Assembly: GCA_002399225.1 (NCBI GenBank)
Contig: DHDF01000132.1
Location: 14,284-25,334 of the forward strand
DNA length: 11,051 nucleotides
Direction of reading: 5' to 3'
Source: a bacterium UBA4883
GTDB lineage: Bacteria; Bacillota; Clostridia; Oscillospirales; Acutalibacteraceae
In this document: positions 1 to 6,769 of the stretch, piece by piece
Position numbering within the stretch: the stretch's first letter is position 1
Layout: the number at the start of each line of letters is the position of its first letter
Notes under the pieces: generated by a model
What the model was told of the DNA's origin: nothing
Databases searched by the model: none
Seen by the model: the letters and a program-made list of their open reading frames with translations, nothing else
Program-made: the position numbers and the translations under genes

Positions 1-2985
1 GAAATTCAGAAAATTGAAATGATTGACCTTGACAAGGTTGCCGAACTGCTGGACCGCGATGCGCTGGAGCAATACCACCAGATCGCCATGAACCCTGAGC
101 ATCCGCTGATGCGCACCACCGTGCAGGGCCCGGATGTCTACTACCAGTCTCAGGAGGCCAACAATACCACCTATCAGGCCATCCCGAGCATTGTGGAAAA
201 TTACATGCAGGGAATCAATCGGATCACCGGCCGCGATTATCACATTTTCAACTATTACGGTGCTCCCGATGCCGAGCGCGTGGTAGTCCTGATGGGCTCG
301 GCGTGCGAAGCAACCCGTGAGGTGGTGGATTACCTGAATGCCCACGGCGAAAAAGTGGGGATGCTGCAAATCCATTTGTACCGCCCGTTCGATATCGGAT
401 TTTTCCTGAGCCAGATCCCGAAAACCGCCCAAAAAGTCACGGCTTTGGATCGCTCCCGTGAACCGGGCGCCATTGCCGGGCCGGTCTATCTGGACACCTG
501 TGCGGCTTATGCCCATGAAAAAAATGCGCCGGAAGTGTATGCGGGCCGTTACGGTCTGGCTTCCAAAGACGTCACGCCCGCTCAGCTGAAAGCGGTCTTC
601 GACAACATGAAGGAAGCGGAGCCGAAAAAATACTTTACCATTGGTGTGGTGGACGACGTGACGCACCTTTCCCTTGAGGTCAAAGAGCCTCTGGTCACCG
701 AGCCGAAGAGCACGGTTTCCTGCAAGTTCTGGGGCCTGGGTTCCGACGGAACCGTCGGCGCCAACAAAAACAGCGCGAAGATCATCGGCGACCATGCCGG
801 CATGTACACGCAGGCCTATTTTGAATATGACACCAAAAAATCCTATGGCATCACAAAGTCGCACCTGCGTTTCAGCAAAAGCCCGATCCATTCCACTTAC
901 CTCATTAAGGCGGCCGACTTTCTGGCCTGTCACGTTCAGTCTTATATCAGCCGCTATGACATGATCCATGAGGTCAAAGACGGAGGCATCTTCCTGCTGA
1001 ACACCGCTTGGGCTGAGGATCAGCTTGGGGAGAAACTGCCCGGCGATGTTAAAAAGTATATTGCAGACCACAAAATCCGTTTTTACATTGTGGATGCGAA
1101 CAAGATCGCGCGCAGCCTGGGGCTGGGAAATCACGCCAATATGATTTTGCAGGCAGCCTTCTTTAAACTGTCTGGCGTTATGCCGATCGAAGACGCTGTT
1201 CGCTATATGAAAGACGCGGTGAAAAAGACCTATTCGAAAAAAGGCGAAAAAATAGTTAACATGAACCTCGCCGCCGTCGATGCAGGCATTGACAGCCCGG
1301 TTCAGGTGAAAGTACCTGCAAGCTGGGCCGGTGCCAGGGACGAGCGGACCGTGGACGAAAATCTGCCCGAAGTGGTCAAAAAAATTGTCATTCCCTGCAA
1401 CCGTCAGCGCGGCGACGATCTGCCGGTCAGCGCTTTCGTGGGCCACGAAGACGGCACCTATCCGCTCGGCACGTCCAAGTATGACAAGCGCGGGATCGCT
1501 TCCAGCCTGCCCGTATGGGATCCGAACAAATGCCTGCAGTGCAACCAGTGCACCTTTGTCTGCCCTCACGCAGCCATCCGCGCTTACCTGATCAATGACA
1601 AGGAAGCCAAGGCTGCGCCCGCGGGATTTGTCATGGCGGAAGCCAAAGGAGCCAAGGACCTCAAGTACAGAATTCAGGTCAGCACCATGGACTGCACGGG
1701 CTGCGGCAGCTGCGCCGCTTCGTGTCTTGCCAAGGATAAGGCTTTGACCATGAAACCGGCCGACGACACGATGTATGATGAAACCAACTGGAACTATGCC
1801 CTGTCTTTGTCGGACAAACCCGATGTGTTTGACCGCAAGACCCTGAAAGGCAGCCAATTCTATCAGCCGCTGCTGGAGTTCTCCGGCGCTTGCGCCGGCT
1901 GCGGTGAGACACCCTATGCGAAGCTGATCACGCAGCTTTACGGGGAAAAGACTTACTGGGTGAACGGCGTCGGCTGCTCCCTTGCGTGGGCCGGCGCATT
2001 CCCGTCTTTGCCTTACACCAAGAATAAAGAGGGCCGCGGCCCGTCGTTTTACGGCACCCTGTTCGAGGATCAGGCGGAAAACGGCCTCGGCATGGCTCTG
2101 GCGGTCAAACAGCGCCGGAACGGCGTGAAGATGCACGCGCAAAAGCTGCTGCCGCTGGTGGCCGGAACAACGCTGGAAACCGCCATCCGCCGCTGGCTTG
2201 AAACTTTTGACAATCTGGACGAAAACGACGGCGCGGCACGCACACTGGTCGCCGCTCTGCAGACGGCAAATCTTTCCGGCCAGGCTGAAGCGGAGGCGGA
2301 GGAGCTCCTTCTGCACCGGGATCAGCTTGCCAAGAAAGTGGTCTGGCTGTTCGGCGGCGACGGCTGGGCCTATGACATCGGTTACGGCGGACTGGATCAT
2401 GTGGTTGCCTCCGGCGAGGATTTGAACATTTTCGTCGTGGACACCGAAGTCTATTCCAACACGGGCGGACAGTCCTCCAAGGCGACGCCAGTCGGCGCCA
2501 GCGCAAAATTTGCCGACAGCGGCAAGAGAACGGCGAAAAAAGATTTGGGCCGCCTGATGATGATTTACCCGAACACTTATGTGGCTTCCGTGGCCATGGG
2601 TGCAAATCCGGGCCAGCTTGTAAAAGCCCTAAATGAAGCGGTCGCCCACAAAGGGCCTTCCATTGTTATCGCCTATGCACCCTGCATCAACCACGGCCTG
2701 AAGGCGGGGATGAACCAGGTTCAGGCCGAGATGAAAAAGGCGGTCGACTGTGGCTTGTGGCCTTTGTACCGCTATAATCCGGATAAAACGGAAAAACCGT
2801 TCAACCTGGATTATAAAGCGCCTGCCCGCCCTGTCACTGACTTCTTTGCAGGGGAGGTCCGGTATGCCGGCCTGAAGATTAAATATCCGGAGATTGCCGA
2901 CCGGCTCTTTGCAGAAGCGCAGCGCGAAGCGGATGAGCGTTACAGGGTCTATCAGAAGCTTGAAAAGAGTTACAACGAGGGCTGA
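1..2985 (+). CDS. nifJ: Pyruvate:ferredoxin (flavodoxin) oxidoreductase, 5'-truncated by window edge
   Basis: Cytoplasmic enzyme that oxidatively decarboxylates pyruvate with CoA to acetyl-CoA and CO2, passing electrons to ferredoxin or flavodoxin; it is central to anaerobic fermentation. The reading frame is open from base 1, so the ATG at 19 is internal. The family is usually about 1,170-1,180 residues; 994 are visible, so roughly 180-200 N-terminal residues (most of the pyruvate-binding domain I) lie upstream. In order: NPEHP and GAPDAERV (end of domain I into domain II), the gamma domain (around 730-1200), an EKR-type linker, and two [4Fe-4S] ferredoxin motifs CxxCxxCxxxC at 1531-1563 and 1693-1725. 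The proximal-cluster cysteines follow (CAGC at 1891-1902, single Cys at 1975 and 2683), then the thiamine-diphosphate/Mg site from GDGWA (2356) to NTGGQ (2458-2472). One oddity is that the second ferredoxin motif ends CLAK, where CP is usual. Identification is very secure; por or pfor are equally used symbols. Confidence 0.97.
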   Translation, partial: EIQKIEMIDLDKVAELLDRDALEQYHQIAMNPEHPLMRTTVQGPDVYYQSQEANNTTYQAIPSIVENYMQGINRITGRDYHIFNYYGAPDAERVVVLMGSACEATREVVDYLNAHGEKVGMLQIHLYRPFDIGFFLSQIPKTAQKVTALDRSREPGAIAGPVYLDTCAAYAHEKNAPEVYAGRYGLASKDVTPAQLKAVFDNMKEAEPKKYFTIGVVDDVTHLSLEVKEPLVTEPKSTVSCKFWGLGSDGTVGANKNSAKIIGDHAGMYTQAYFEYDTKKSYGITKSHLRFSKSPIHSTYLIKAADFLACHVQSYISRYDMIHEVKDGGIFLLNTAWAEDQLGEKLPGDVKKYIADHKIRFYIVDANKIARSLGLGNHANMILQAAFFKLSGVMPIEDAVRYMKDAVKKTYSKKGEKIVNMNLAAVDAGIDSPVQVKVPASWAGARDERTVDENLPEVVKKIVIPCNRQRGDDLPVSAFVGHEDGTYPLGTSKYDKRGIASSLPVWDPNKCLQCNQCTFVCPHAAIRAYLINDKEAKAAPAGFVMAEAKGAKDLKYRIQVSTMDCTGCGSCAASCLAKDKALTMKPADDTMYDETNWNYALSLSDKPDVFDRKTLKGSQFYQPLLEFSGACAGCGETPYAKLITQLYGEKTYWVNGVGCSLAWAGAFPSLPYTKNKEGRGPSFYGTLFEDQAENGLGMALAVKQRRNGVKMHAQKLLPLVAGTTLETAIRRWLETFDNLDENDGAARTLVAALQTANLSGQAEAEAEELLLHRDQLAKKVVWLFGGDGWAYDIGYGGLDHVVASGEDLNIFVVDTEVYSNTGGQSSKATPVGASAKFADSGKRTAKKDLGRLMMIYPNTYVASVAMGANPGQLVKALNEAVAHKGPSIVIAYAPCINHGLKAGMNQVQAEMKKAVDCGLWPLYRYNPDKTEKPFNLDYKAPARPVTDFFAGEVRYAGLKIKYPEIADRLFAEAQREADERYRVYQKLEKSYNEG

Positions 2986-3012
2986 TCCTTAAAAACGTCG
3001 AAAAGCCTTGTA

Positions 3013-3066
3013 AAAGAGCCTGCGGAACTGTACTGGTTACAGTTCCGCAGGCTCTTTGTCTTTTTT
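3013..3066 (+). terminator. Rho-independent terminator of the PFOR gene, possibly bidirectional
   Basis: A perfect 20-bp stem (3013-3032 with 3038-3057) closes a 5-base loop and is followed after two bases by six T (3061-3066). It begins 28 bases after the PFOR stop codon. Read on the minus strand the same stem is followed by TTTTAC and preceded by an A-rich stretch, so it probably also ends transcripts of the convergent trehalose gene. The structure is seen directly; termination activity is inferred. Confidence 0.93.
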
Positions 3067-3068
3067 AT

Positions 3069-3105
3069 GGGAAGGCTGCCGCAGCCTTCCCGCCTCAGGC
3101 GGGAA
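3069..3105 (-). other. Two overlapping, mutually exclusive hairpins at the 3' end of the trehalose gene
   Basis: One hairpin pairs 3069-3079 with 3081-3091 (11-bp inverted repeat around a single central base, so a few central pairs must open). The other pairs 3087-3094 with 3098-3105 (8 bp, 3-base loop). They share bases 3087-3091, so only one can form fully at a time. The loop of the second hairpin is exactly the minus-strand stop codon of the trehalose gene (3095-3097). Neither is followed by a T-run on the minus strand, so they look more like 3'-end protecting structures than terminators; their role is unknown. Confidence 0.6.
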
Positions 3106-5347
3106 CGTGCCGTGTTCCGGGCGTTCCCTTCAGAAACGTGTCGATCAGCCGGCGCATGTCTTTCCAGGAAGGCAGCTGATATCTTGCGTGGGTCTTGCCC
3201 GTCCCGATTTTGACAGAATAGGAATTCTGAGGCAGCGACAGAAACAGGTCTTCGTCCGTATAATCGTCTCCGGCCCCGAAAATGAAATCAAAATCGTTAT
3301 TTTGAATGAAGATGGAAGAGGTAATTCCCTTGTTGACTCTTTTGTCCTTGATTTCAATCACCTTGTTACCCTCTTGCAGGCCGAGGTTTTTAAACTGACC
3401 CATTGAGCATAAAAGGGCTTCTTTGATCAAAGGATATTTAGCCAGAATGATCTGCGGGTCGCACTTTCTGTAGTGCCAGGCGAGTGAGACTTCTTTGTCC
3501 TCGATAAACGAACCGGGCAGATTGTAGGTATAAAGCTGAAGAATATGGCGGATGGTGTCTTTCCAATTTACATCCAAAGACGTTTCCGGAATGGCCGTCA
3601 TCCATTTCTCATGAGGCCGCCGGAAGTACATTCCGTGCGATGCCACAAAGCTCAGATTGAGCCCGCCGAGCCATTGATCCAGCGTATTCCGGTCGCGCCC
3701 CGAAGTGATGACCACGGTGTTTTTGGGATTGACGGCGAGGGCCGTCAGGGACTGCAGCAGTTTTTCGTCGGGTGTGGCCTGGCTGGGAGTGGAGTGAAAC
3801 GGGATGAGAGTCCCGTCGTAATCCAAAAAGAGCAGTCTCTTAGAAGCTTTGTCATAGGCGGATTTAATGCTGTCCTTTTCTTCCAAGTCCATGTCTATTT
3901 TATCTTTTTCACCTGTTTCCAAAGGAATATTGTTCAAAGTGGTTAAAAACTTTTCAGCCCAAAAGTTCACGTCGTAGTTTTTCAGGTGCCGGTGCATCAT
4001 TTTATTTCTGGAAACCTTTTCCCCATCGGGCATCTCAAGCGCAGCTTTGACTCCGTCGGCGATGGCGTTGTAGTCGTTTGCGTTGACAACAATCGCTTCG
4101 TTCAGTTCCCCGGAAGCTCCGGCCGTTTCGCTGATAACGGGCATGCCGCCGTAGTCGTTCCGGGAGGCGATGTATTCTTTGCAGACCAGATTCATCCCGT
4201 CCCGCAGAGGGGTGTCCAGCAAAACGTCCGAATGGCGGTACATCGAAATCAGATCTTCCTGCGGAAACGAATGGTAATAATACCATACGGGCATCCAGTC
4301 GAACGTGCCGAATTTTCCGTTGACCTCGCTGACAAGCTGATTGATCTTTTTCCGCAGATAGGAGTAGGAATTCACTTTGGTCCGCGAAGGGGCGACGATC
4401 AGATTCAGACGTACTTTTTTGTGGTATTGCGGGTAATTCCTCAAAAAGTGGTCAAACCCCATGATCCGCTGCGGAATTCCCTTGGTGTAGTCCAGCCGAT
4501 CCACCGAAAGGATCATTTTCAGGTTGTTGGTCGGCTTGACAATCTGTTCCAGATTTTCCTTTGCCTCTTTGCTTTTTAAAGAGTCTGAAATCTGATCGGA
4601 TTTTTGAAAGGAAAAAAAATAGTTATAATCGATTCCCATCGGGAAGGCGTCTACGATGACATGCCTTTCTTTATAATTGATGATATTGTAATTGTACTCC
4701 GTCCCAAGCAGCTTGTTTACGCAGTCCAAAAAGTGCCGAACATAATCATAAGTGTGAAATCCGATGAGGTCCGCCCCCAGAAGGCCTTCCAGAATCGGTT
4801 CCCGCCAGACCAGCAGGCGGTAAATCTCAAAAGACGGAAAGGGAATATGAAGAAAGAAGCCGACGTGGACATCGGGATGCCTTTCCTTAATCATTTTTGG
4901 AAGCAGCATCAGCTGATAGTCGTGAACCCAAACGGTGTCTCCCGGCCGGATCACGGAATCGACTTTTTCACAGAATTTTCGATTCACATTCTGATAGGCC
5001 TGCCACGTTTTATAATTGTATTCCACTTGTGCCTGAAAGTAATGAAACAGCGGCCAGATCGTCTTATTGCTGAATCCGTAATAATATCCGTCGATTTCCT
5101 CATCCGTCAGAAAAACGGGCAGGCTTTTAAACTTGGAGGAAAGCCTTTTTTCAATCTGCTGTTCTTCTTTTGGGCCGATTTTATTTTTGGAAAGTCCCGG
5201 CCATCCGATCCAGATGCAGTCTGCTTTATTGGAAACACTGTTTAAACCGGTTGCAAGTCCTCCGACGCTTTTTTCACAACTTAAATTTTTGCCGTTTTTT
5301 GCTACGGTTACAGGCAATCGGTTCGATACCAATATGATTTTGCCCAT
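3095..5347 (-). CDS. Bifunctional trehalose-6-phosphate synthase/phosphatase (fused OtsA-OtsB)
   Basis: Makes trehalose 6-phosphate from a nucleotide-activated glucose (normally UDP-glucose) and glucose 6-phosphate, then dephosphorylates it to trehalose, a compatible solute and stress protectant; cytoplasmic. It has 750 residues, equal to a GT20 synthase (about 1-475) plus a HAD-type phosphatase (about 500-740). Synthase landmarks are SNRLPV (8-13), SVGGLATGL (27-35), HDYQL (142-146), VDRLDYTKG (282-290) and TPLRDGMNLV (379-388). R284, K289, D383 and E391 sit at the places expected for the E. coli OtsA catalytic/sugar-binding residues R262, K267, D361 and E369, a constant offset of 22. Phosphatase landmarks are DYDGT (509-513, nucleophile D509 and D511), TSGRD (548-552) and GDDYTDED (693-700). 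Both halves therefore look active. The start is supported by AAGG placed 6 bases upstream. The gene stands alone and looks more AT-rich than its neighbours, which could mean transfer or simply different codon use. Confidence 0.95.
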   Translation of the reverse strand: MGKIILVSNRLPVTVAKNGKNLSCEKSVGGLATGLNSVSNKADCIWIGWPGLSKNKIGPKEEQQIEKRLSSKFKSLPVFLTDEEIDGYYYGFSNKTIWPLFHYFQAQVEYNYKTWQAYQNVNRKFCEKVDSVIRPGDTVWVHDYQLMLLPKMIKERHPDVHVGFFLHIPFPSFEIYRLLVWREPILEGLLGADLIGFHTYDYVRHFLDCVNKLLGTEYNYNIINYKERHVIVDAFPMGIDYNYFFSFQKSDQISDSLKSKEAKENLEQIVKPTNNLKMILSVDRLDYTKGIPQRIMGFDHFLRNYPQYHKKVRLNLIVAPSRTKVNSYSYLRKKINQLVSEVNGKFGTFDWMPVWYYYHSFPQEDLISMYRHSDVLLDTPLRDGMNLVCKEYIASRNDYGGMPVISETAGASGELNEAIVVNANDYNAIADGVKAALEMPDGEKVSRNKMMHRHLKNYDVNFWAEKFLTTLNNIPLETGEKDKIDMDLEEKDSIKSAYDKASKRLLFLDYDGTLIPFHSTPSQATPDEKLLQSLTALAVNPKNTVVITSGRDRNTLDQWLGGLNLSFVASHGMYFRRPHEKWMTAIPETSLDVNWKDTIRHILQLYTYNLPGSFIEDKEVSLAWHYRKCDPQIILAKYPLIKEALLCSMGQFKNLGLQEGNKVIEIKDKRVNKGITSSIFIQNNDFDFIFGAGDDYTDEDLFLSLPQNSYSVKIGTGKTHARYQLPSWKDMRRLIDTFLKGTPGTRHVPA

Positions 5348-5441
5348 TTTCGACCTTCTTTCCTGAAATTAAATCATCACAACACCAGCACTTAATCCGT
5401 TCATTTTTTGGAAAATTTTGTTTCCATTCTTCTCCAATTTT

Positions 5442-5483
5442 ATTTTAACTCAATTTTATAATATTTCAATGACAAAATGATAA
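5442..5483 (-). promoter_or_regulatory. Candidate sigma-A promoter(s) for the trehalose gene
   Basis: The AT-rich stretch upstream of the trehalose gene contains two overlapping minus-strand candidates. One is TTGAAA (5464-5469) with TAAAAT (5442-5447), 16-base spacer, each box 5/6 to consensus. The other is TTATCA (5478-5483) with TATAAA (5455-5460), 17-base spacer, 4/6 and 5/6. Such matches are easy to find in AT-rich DNA, so the exact promoter is uncertain. The leader would be roughly 90-105 bases. Confidence 0.45.
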
Positions 5484-5680
5484 AGAATGTTTTAACAAAT
5501 AAGAAATTCCATGCCAGTGCGGCTGCCGGTCGATTCGGAACCGCCGCGGACATGGAACGGATTACAGGGATTAAAATGCTGAGAAATTTTCCCAAAAGGG
5601 AGGTGCGACAGGCCGCAACCGGCGGATCAAACAAAATGAGACCTTCCACGCCGGCACCGGCTGTCCTGATAACGTTTAGT
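5484..5680. other. Non-coding gap between the trehalose gene and the regulator
   Basis: The full gap between start of the trehalose gene and stop of the upstream regulator is 333 bases. Beyond the promoter region listed separately, I find only small inverted repeats near the regulator end: GCCGG/CCGGC at 5650-5661, CCGC/GCGG near 5612-5624, and TCCC/GGGA around 5589-5601. None is a convincing terminator, so read-through from the regulator into the trehalose gene cannot be excluded. Short open frames here on both strands lack a ribosome binding site and any recognisable family feature. Confidence 0.5.
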
Positions 5681-6361
5681 TTAATCTTCGCTGTTCAGCG
5701 CGCTCAAATACCGGTATATCGTCGGCTCGGAGCAGCGAAGCTGCTTGGCCACCTGGCTGACGGCGCCTTTCAGCAGAAAGATTCCCTGTCTGTTTAAGAG
5801 ATCCACAATATGTATTTTTTCTGCCTGCGTCAGATGCTCCGGATACATGCCGCCTTCCGGCAGGCAGCTTTTCATCACGTTTTCGATGGTTTCTCCAATG
5901 GTCTCTGGAAAACGCTCCACCGTGTCGGCAAGCGTGCTGGACGTTTCGGCGACAGTTTCCCCACGGAGCTGAATATTGCACAAATCGAGAATCTGGCGGC
6001 TGAGTTCCAGATAGCGGGATGCGTCAAAGTTGATGCACAGCATCCCGATCAGTTTGTTCCCTTCGTCTTTTAAAAAAATCGTGGAAGAGCGGAGAACTTT
6101 GCCGGATTTTGAGATCCCTTTGTAATTTAAGACATAATCCTGCGTTTCATAAACCTTGTTCCGAAGCATTTTCAACGCGAGGTCGGTAATCGGCGCACCA
6201 ACTTTTCTGCCGCTGATCTGTCCGTTTGCAATGGCGATGATCGACTGGCTGTCTGCAGTGATTTCGTGAAGGGCGATCTCGTAGTCCGGGCCGAGCATTT
6301 CCCCCAAAAATTCGACGAGAATACTATAACGTTTCAGAATGTTAGAACTTGTTGATTCCAT
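5681..6361 (-). CDS. YheO/DauR-type transcriptional regulator (PAS-like plus helix-turn-helix)
   Basis: Predicted cytoplasmic DNA-binding regulator of 226 residues with the two-part layout of the YheO/DauR family. Residues about 10-125 form a YheO-type PAS-like sensor domain (landmarks GEMLGPDYEIALHEI and GMLCINFD), and residues about 175-220 form the family's C-terminal helix-turn-helix (LTQAEKIHIVDLL, then VAKQL and SEPTIYRYLSAL). The frame is open to an ATG at 6442, but the start at 6361 is preferred: AGGAGG (6367-6372) lies 5 bases upstream of it, the family homology begins just inside it, and a candidate promoter lies within the longer version. The ligand is unknown. The best-studied relative, DauR, controls D-arginine catabolism in Pseudomonas, but no such genes are nearby, so that role should not be transferred. 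It is transcribed divergently from pstS and in the same direction as the trehalose gene; either, or only itself, could be the target. Confidence 0.87.
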   Translation of the reverse strand: MESTSSNILKRYSILVEFLGEMLGPDYEIALHEITADSQSIIAIANGQISGRKVGAPITDLALKMLRNKVYETQDYVLNYKGISKSGKVLRSSTIFLKDEGNKLIGMLCINFDASRYLELSRQILDLCNIQLRGETVAETSSTLADTVERFPETIGETIENVMKSCLPEGGMYPEHLTQAEKIHIVDLLNRQGIFLLKGAVSQVAKQLRCSEPTIYRYLSALNSED

Positions 6362-6366
6362 GGCTG

Positions 6367-6372
6367 CCTCCT
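6367..6372 (-). promoter_or_regulatory. Ribosome binding site that fixes the regulator start
   Basis: A perfect AGGAGG on the minus strand lies 5 bases before the ATG at 6361. No comparable site precedes the upstream in-frame ATG at 6442, so this site decides for the shorter 226-residue protein. Confidence 0.85.
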
Positions 6373-6389
6373 GAATGAGATAAAAAAAT

Positions 6390-6444
6390 GATGCAACTGC
6401 AACGATTTTCTTTAGAATAGCACGGTAGGTCATAAGATGCAACT
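6390..6444 (-). repeat. Direct repeat AGTTGCATC in the regulator control region (candidate operator)
   Basis: The nonamer AGTTGCATC (minus strand) occurs at 6436-6444 and again at 6390-6398, 46 bases apart. The gene-proximal copy is extended by a further GTTGCA immediately upstream of it, so the hexamer occurs three times. One copy sits within the spacer of the candidate promoter and the other in the leader. This arrangement fits operator sites for autoregulation, but that is an inference. Confidence 0.45.
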
Positions 6445-6457
6445 AAATTATTGCCAA
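6429..6457 (-). promoter_or_regulatory. Candidate sigma-A promoter of the regulator gene
   Basis: On the minus strand TTGGCA (6452-6457, 5/6 to the -35 consensus) is separated by 17 bases from TATGAC (6429-6434, 4/6 to the -10 consensus). Transcription would begin near 6422, giving a leader of about 60 bases before the ATG at 6361. One copy of the AGTTGCATC repeat falls inside the spacer. Confidence 0.5.
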
Positions 6458-6654
6458 TTTAAAACGATTCATTTGTAAATTAAAATCATTCATGAAAATG
6501 AACTGAATAATTACTGGTTTTTGCAAAATACATCCAAATAATTTGAAAAAAATCGAAATGCTTTTCTGCTTTTGTAATAAATTATTCTTAGGAAGGCAGC
6601 CTCGCGTCAGGTTCGAAGAAATCCGGAGCCGTTTTTTCCACTATTTTCCTTAAC
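6458..6654. other. Intergenic region between the divergent regulator and pstS genes
   Basis: The whole divergent gap is 408 bases (6362-6769). Outside the sites listed separately this part is AT-rich. It contains a small inverted repeat TTCAT/ATGAA at about 6489-6502. A weak stem, GGTTC (6610-6614) with GAGCC (6626-6630), is followed by six T (6632-6637), but an 11-base loop and a G-T pair make it a poor terminator. No coding frame with a ribosome binding site is visible. Confidence 0.5.
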
Positions 6655-6671
6655 TTTACAAAACTTTTACA
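6655..6671 (+). promoter_or_regulatory. Putative Pho box upstream of pstS
   Basis: TTTACA at 6655-6660 and again at 6666-6671 are separated by five bases, giving the 11-base period typical of PhoP/PhoB binding sites (TTAACA-like repeats in Bacillus, CTGTCAT-like repeats in E. coli). A degenerate third unit TTTTCC lies one further period upstream (6644-6649). The site is about 100 bases before the pstS ATG. No strong -10 box follows; TATGGA at 6679-6684 is the best candidate and is weak, as is common for activator-dependent Pho promoters. Binding by a PhoP/PhoB protein is inferred. Confidence 0.6.
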
Positions 6672-6769
6672 GTCTCAATATGGAAGCTTGCTTTTACCAG
6701 AAGAAAAGAGAGGTTAAAGTAAGTATGTAAACGATAAAACAAGAAAAGATTAAAGGAGAGAGAGCAAAA

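Noticed and set aside
2105..2605. Long open frame (166 codons) antisense to the PFOR gene
   Set aside because: It is Arg/Pro-rich, lies opposite a strongly conserved coding region, and is a typical by-product of GC-rich codon use.
5440..5649. Possible 69-residue hydrophobic peptide on the - strand upstream of the trehalose gene
   Set aside because: It would need a GTG start without a ribosome binding site and overlaps the likely trehalose promoter; its hydrophobicity follows from AT-rich, T-rich sequence.
5477..5797. Possible 106-residue protein on the + strand between the trehalose and regulator genes
   Set aside because: No ribosome binding site, no recognisable domain, and its 3' part runs antisense through the coding end of the regulator. 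A TATAAT at 5457-5462 on this strand has no acceptable -35 partner.
6362..6442. N-terminal 27-residue extension of the regulator from the ATG at 6442
   Set aside because: It lacks a ribosome binding site, overlaps the best promoter candidate, and the ATG at 6361 has a perfect AGGAGG at good spacing.
6610..6637. Terminator or attenuator upstream of pstS
   Set aside because: The stem is only five pairs including a G-T pair, with an 11-base loop; it also lies upstream of the Pho box and so probably outside the pstS transcript.
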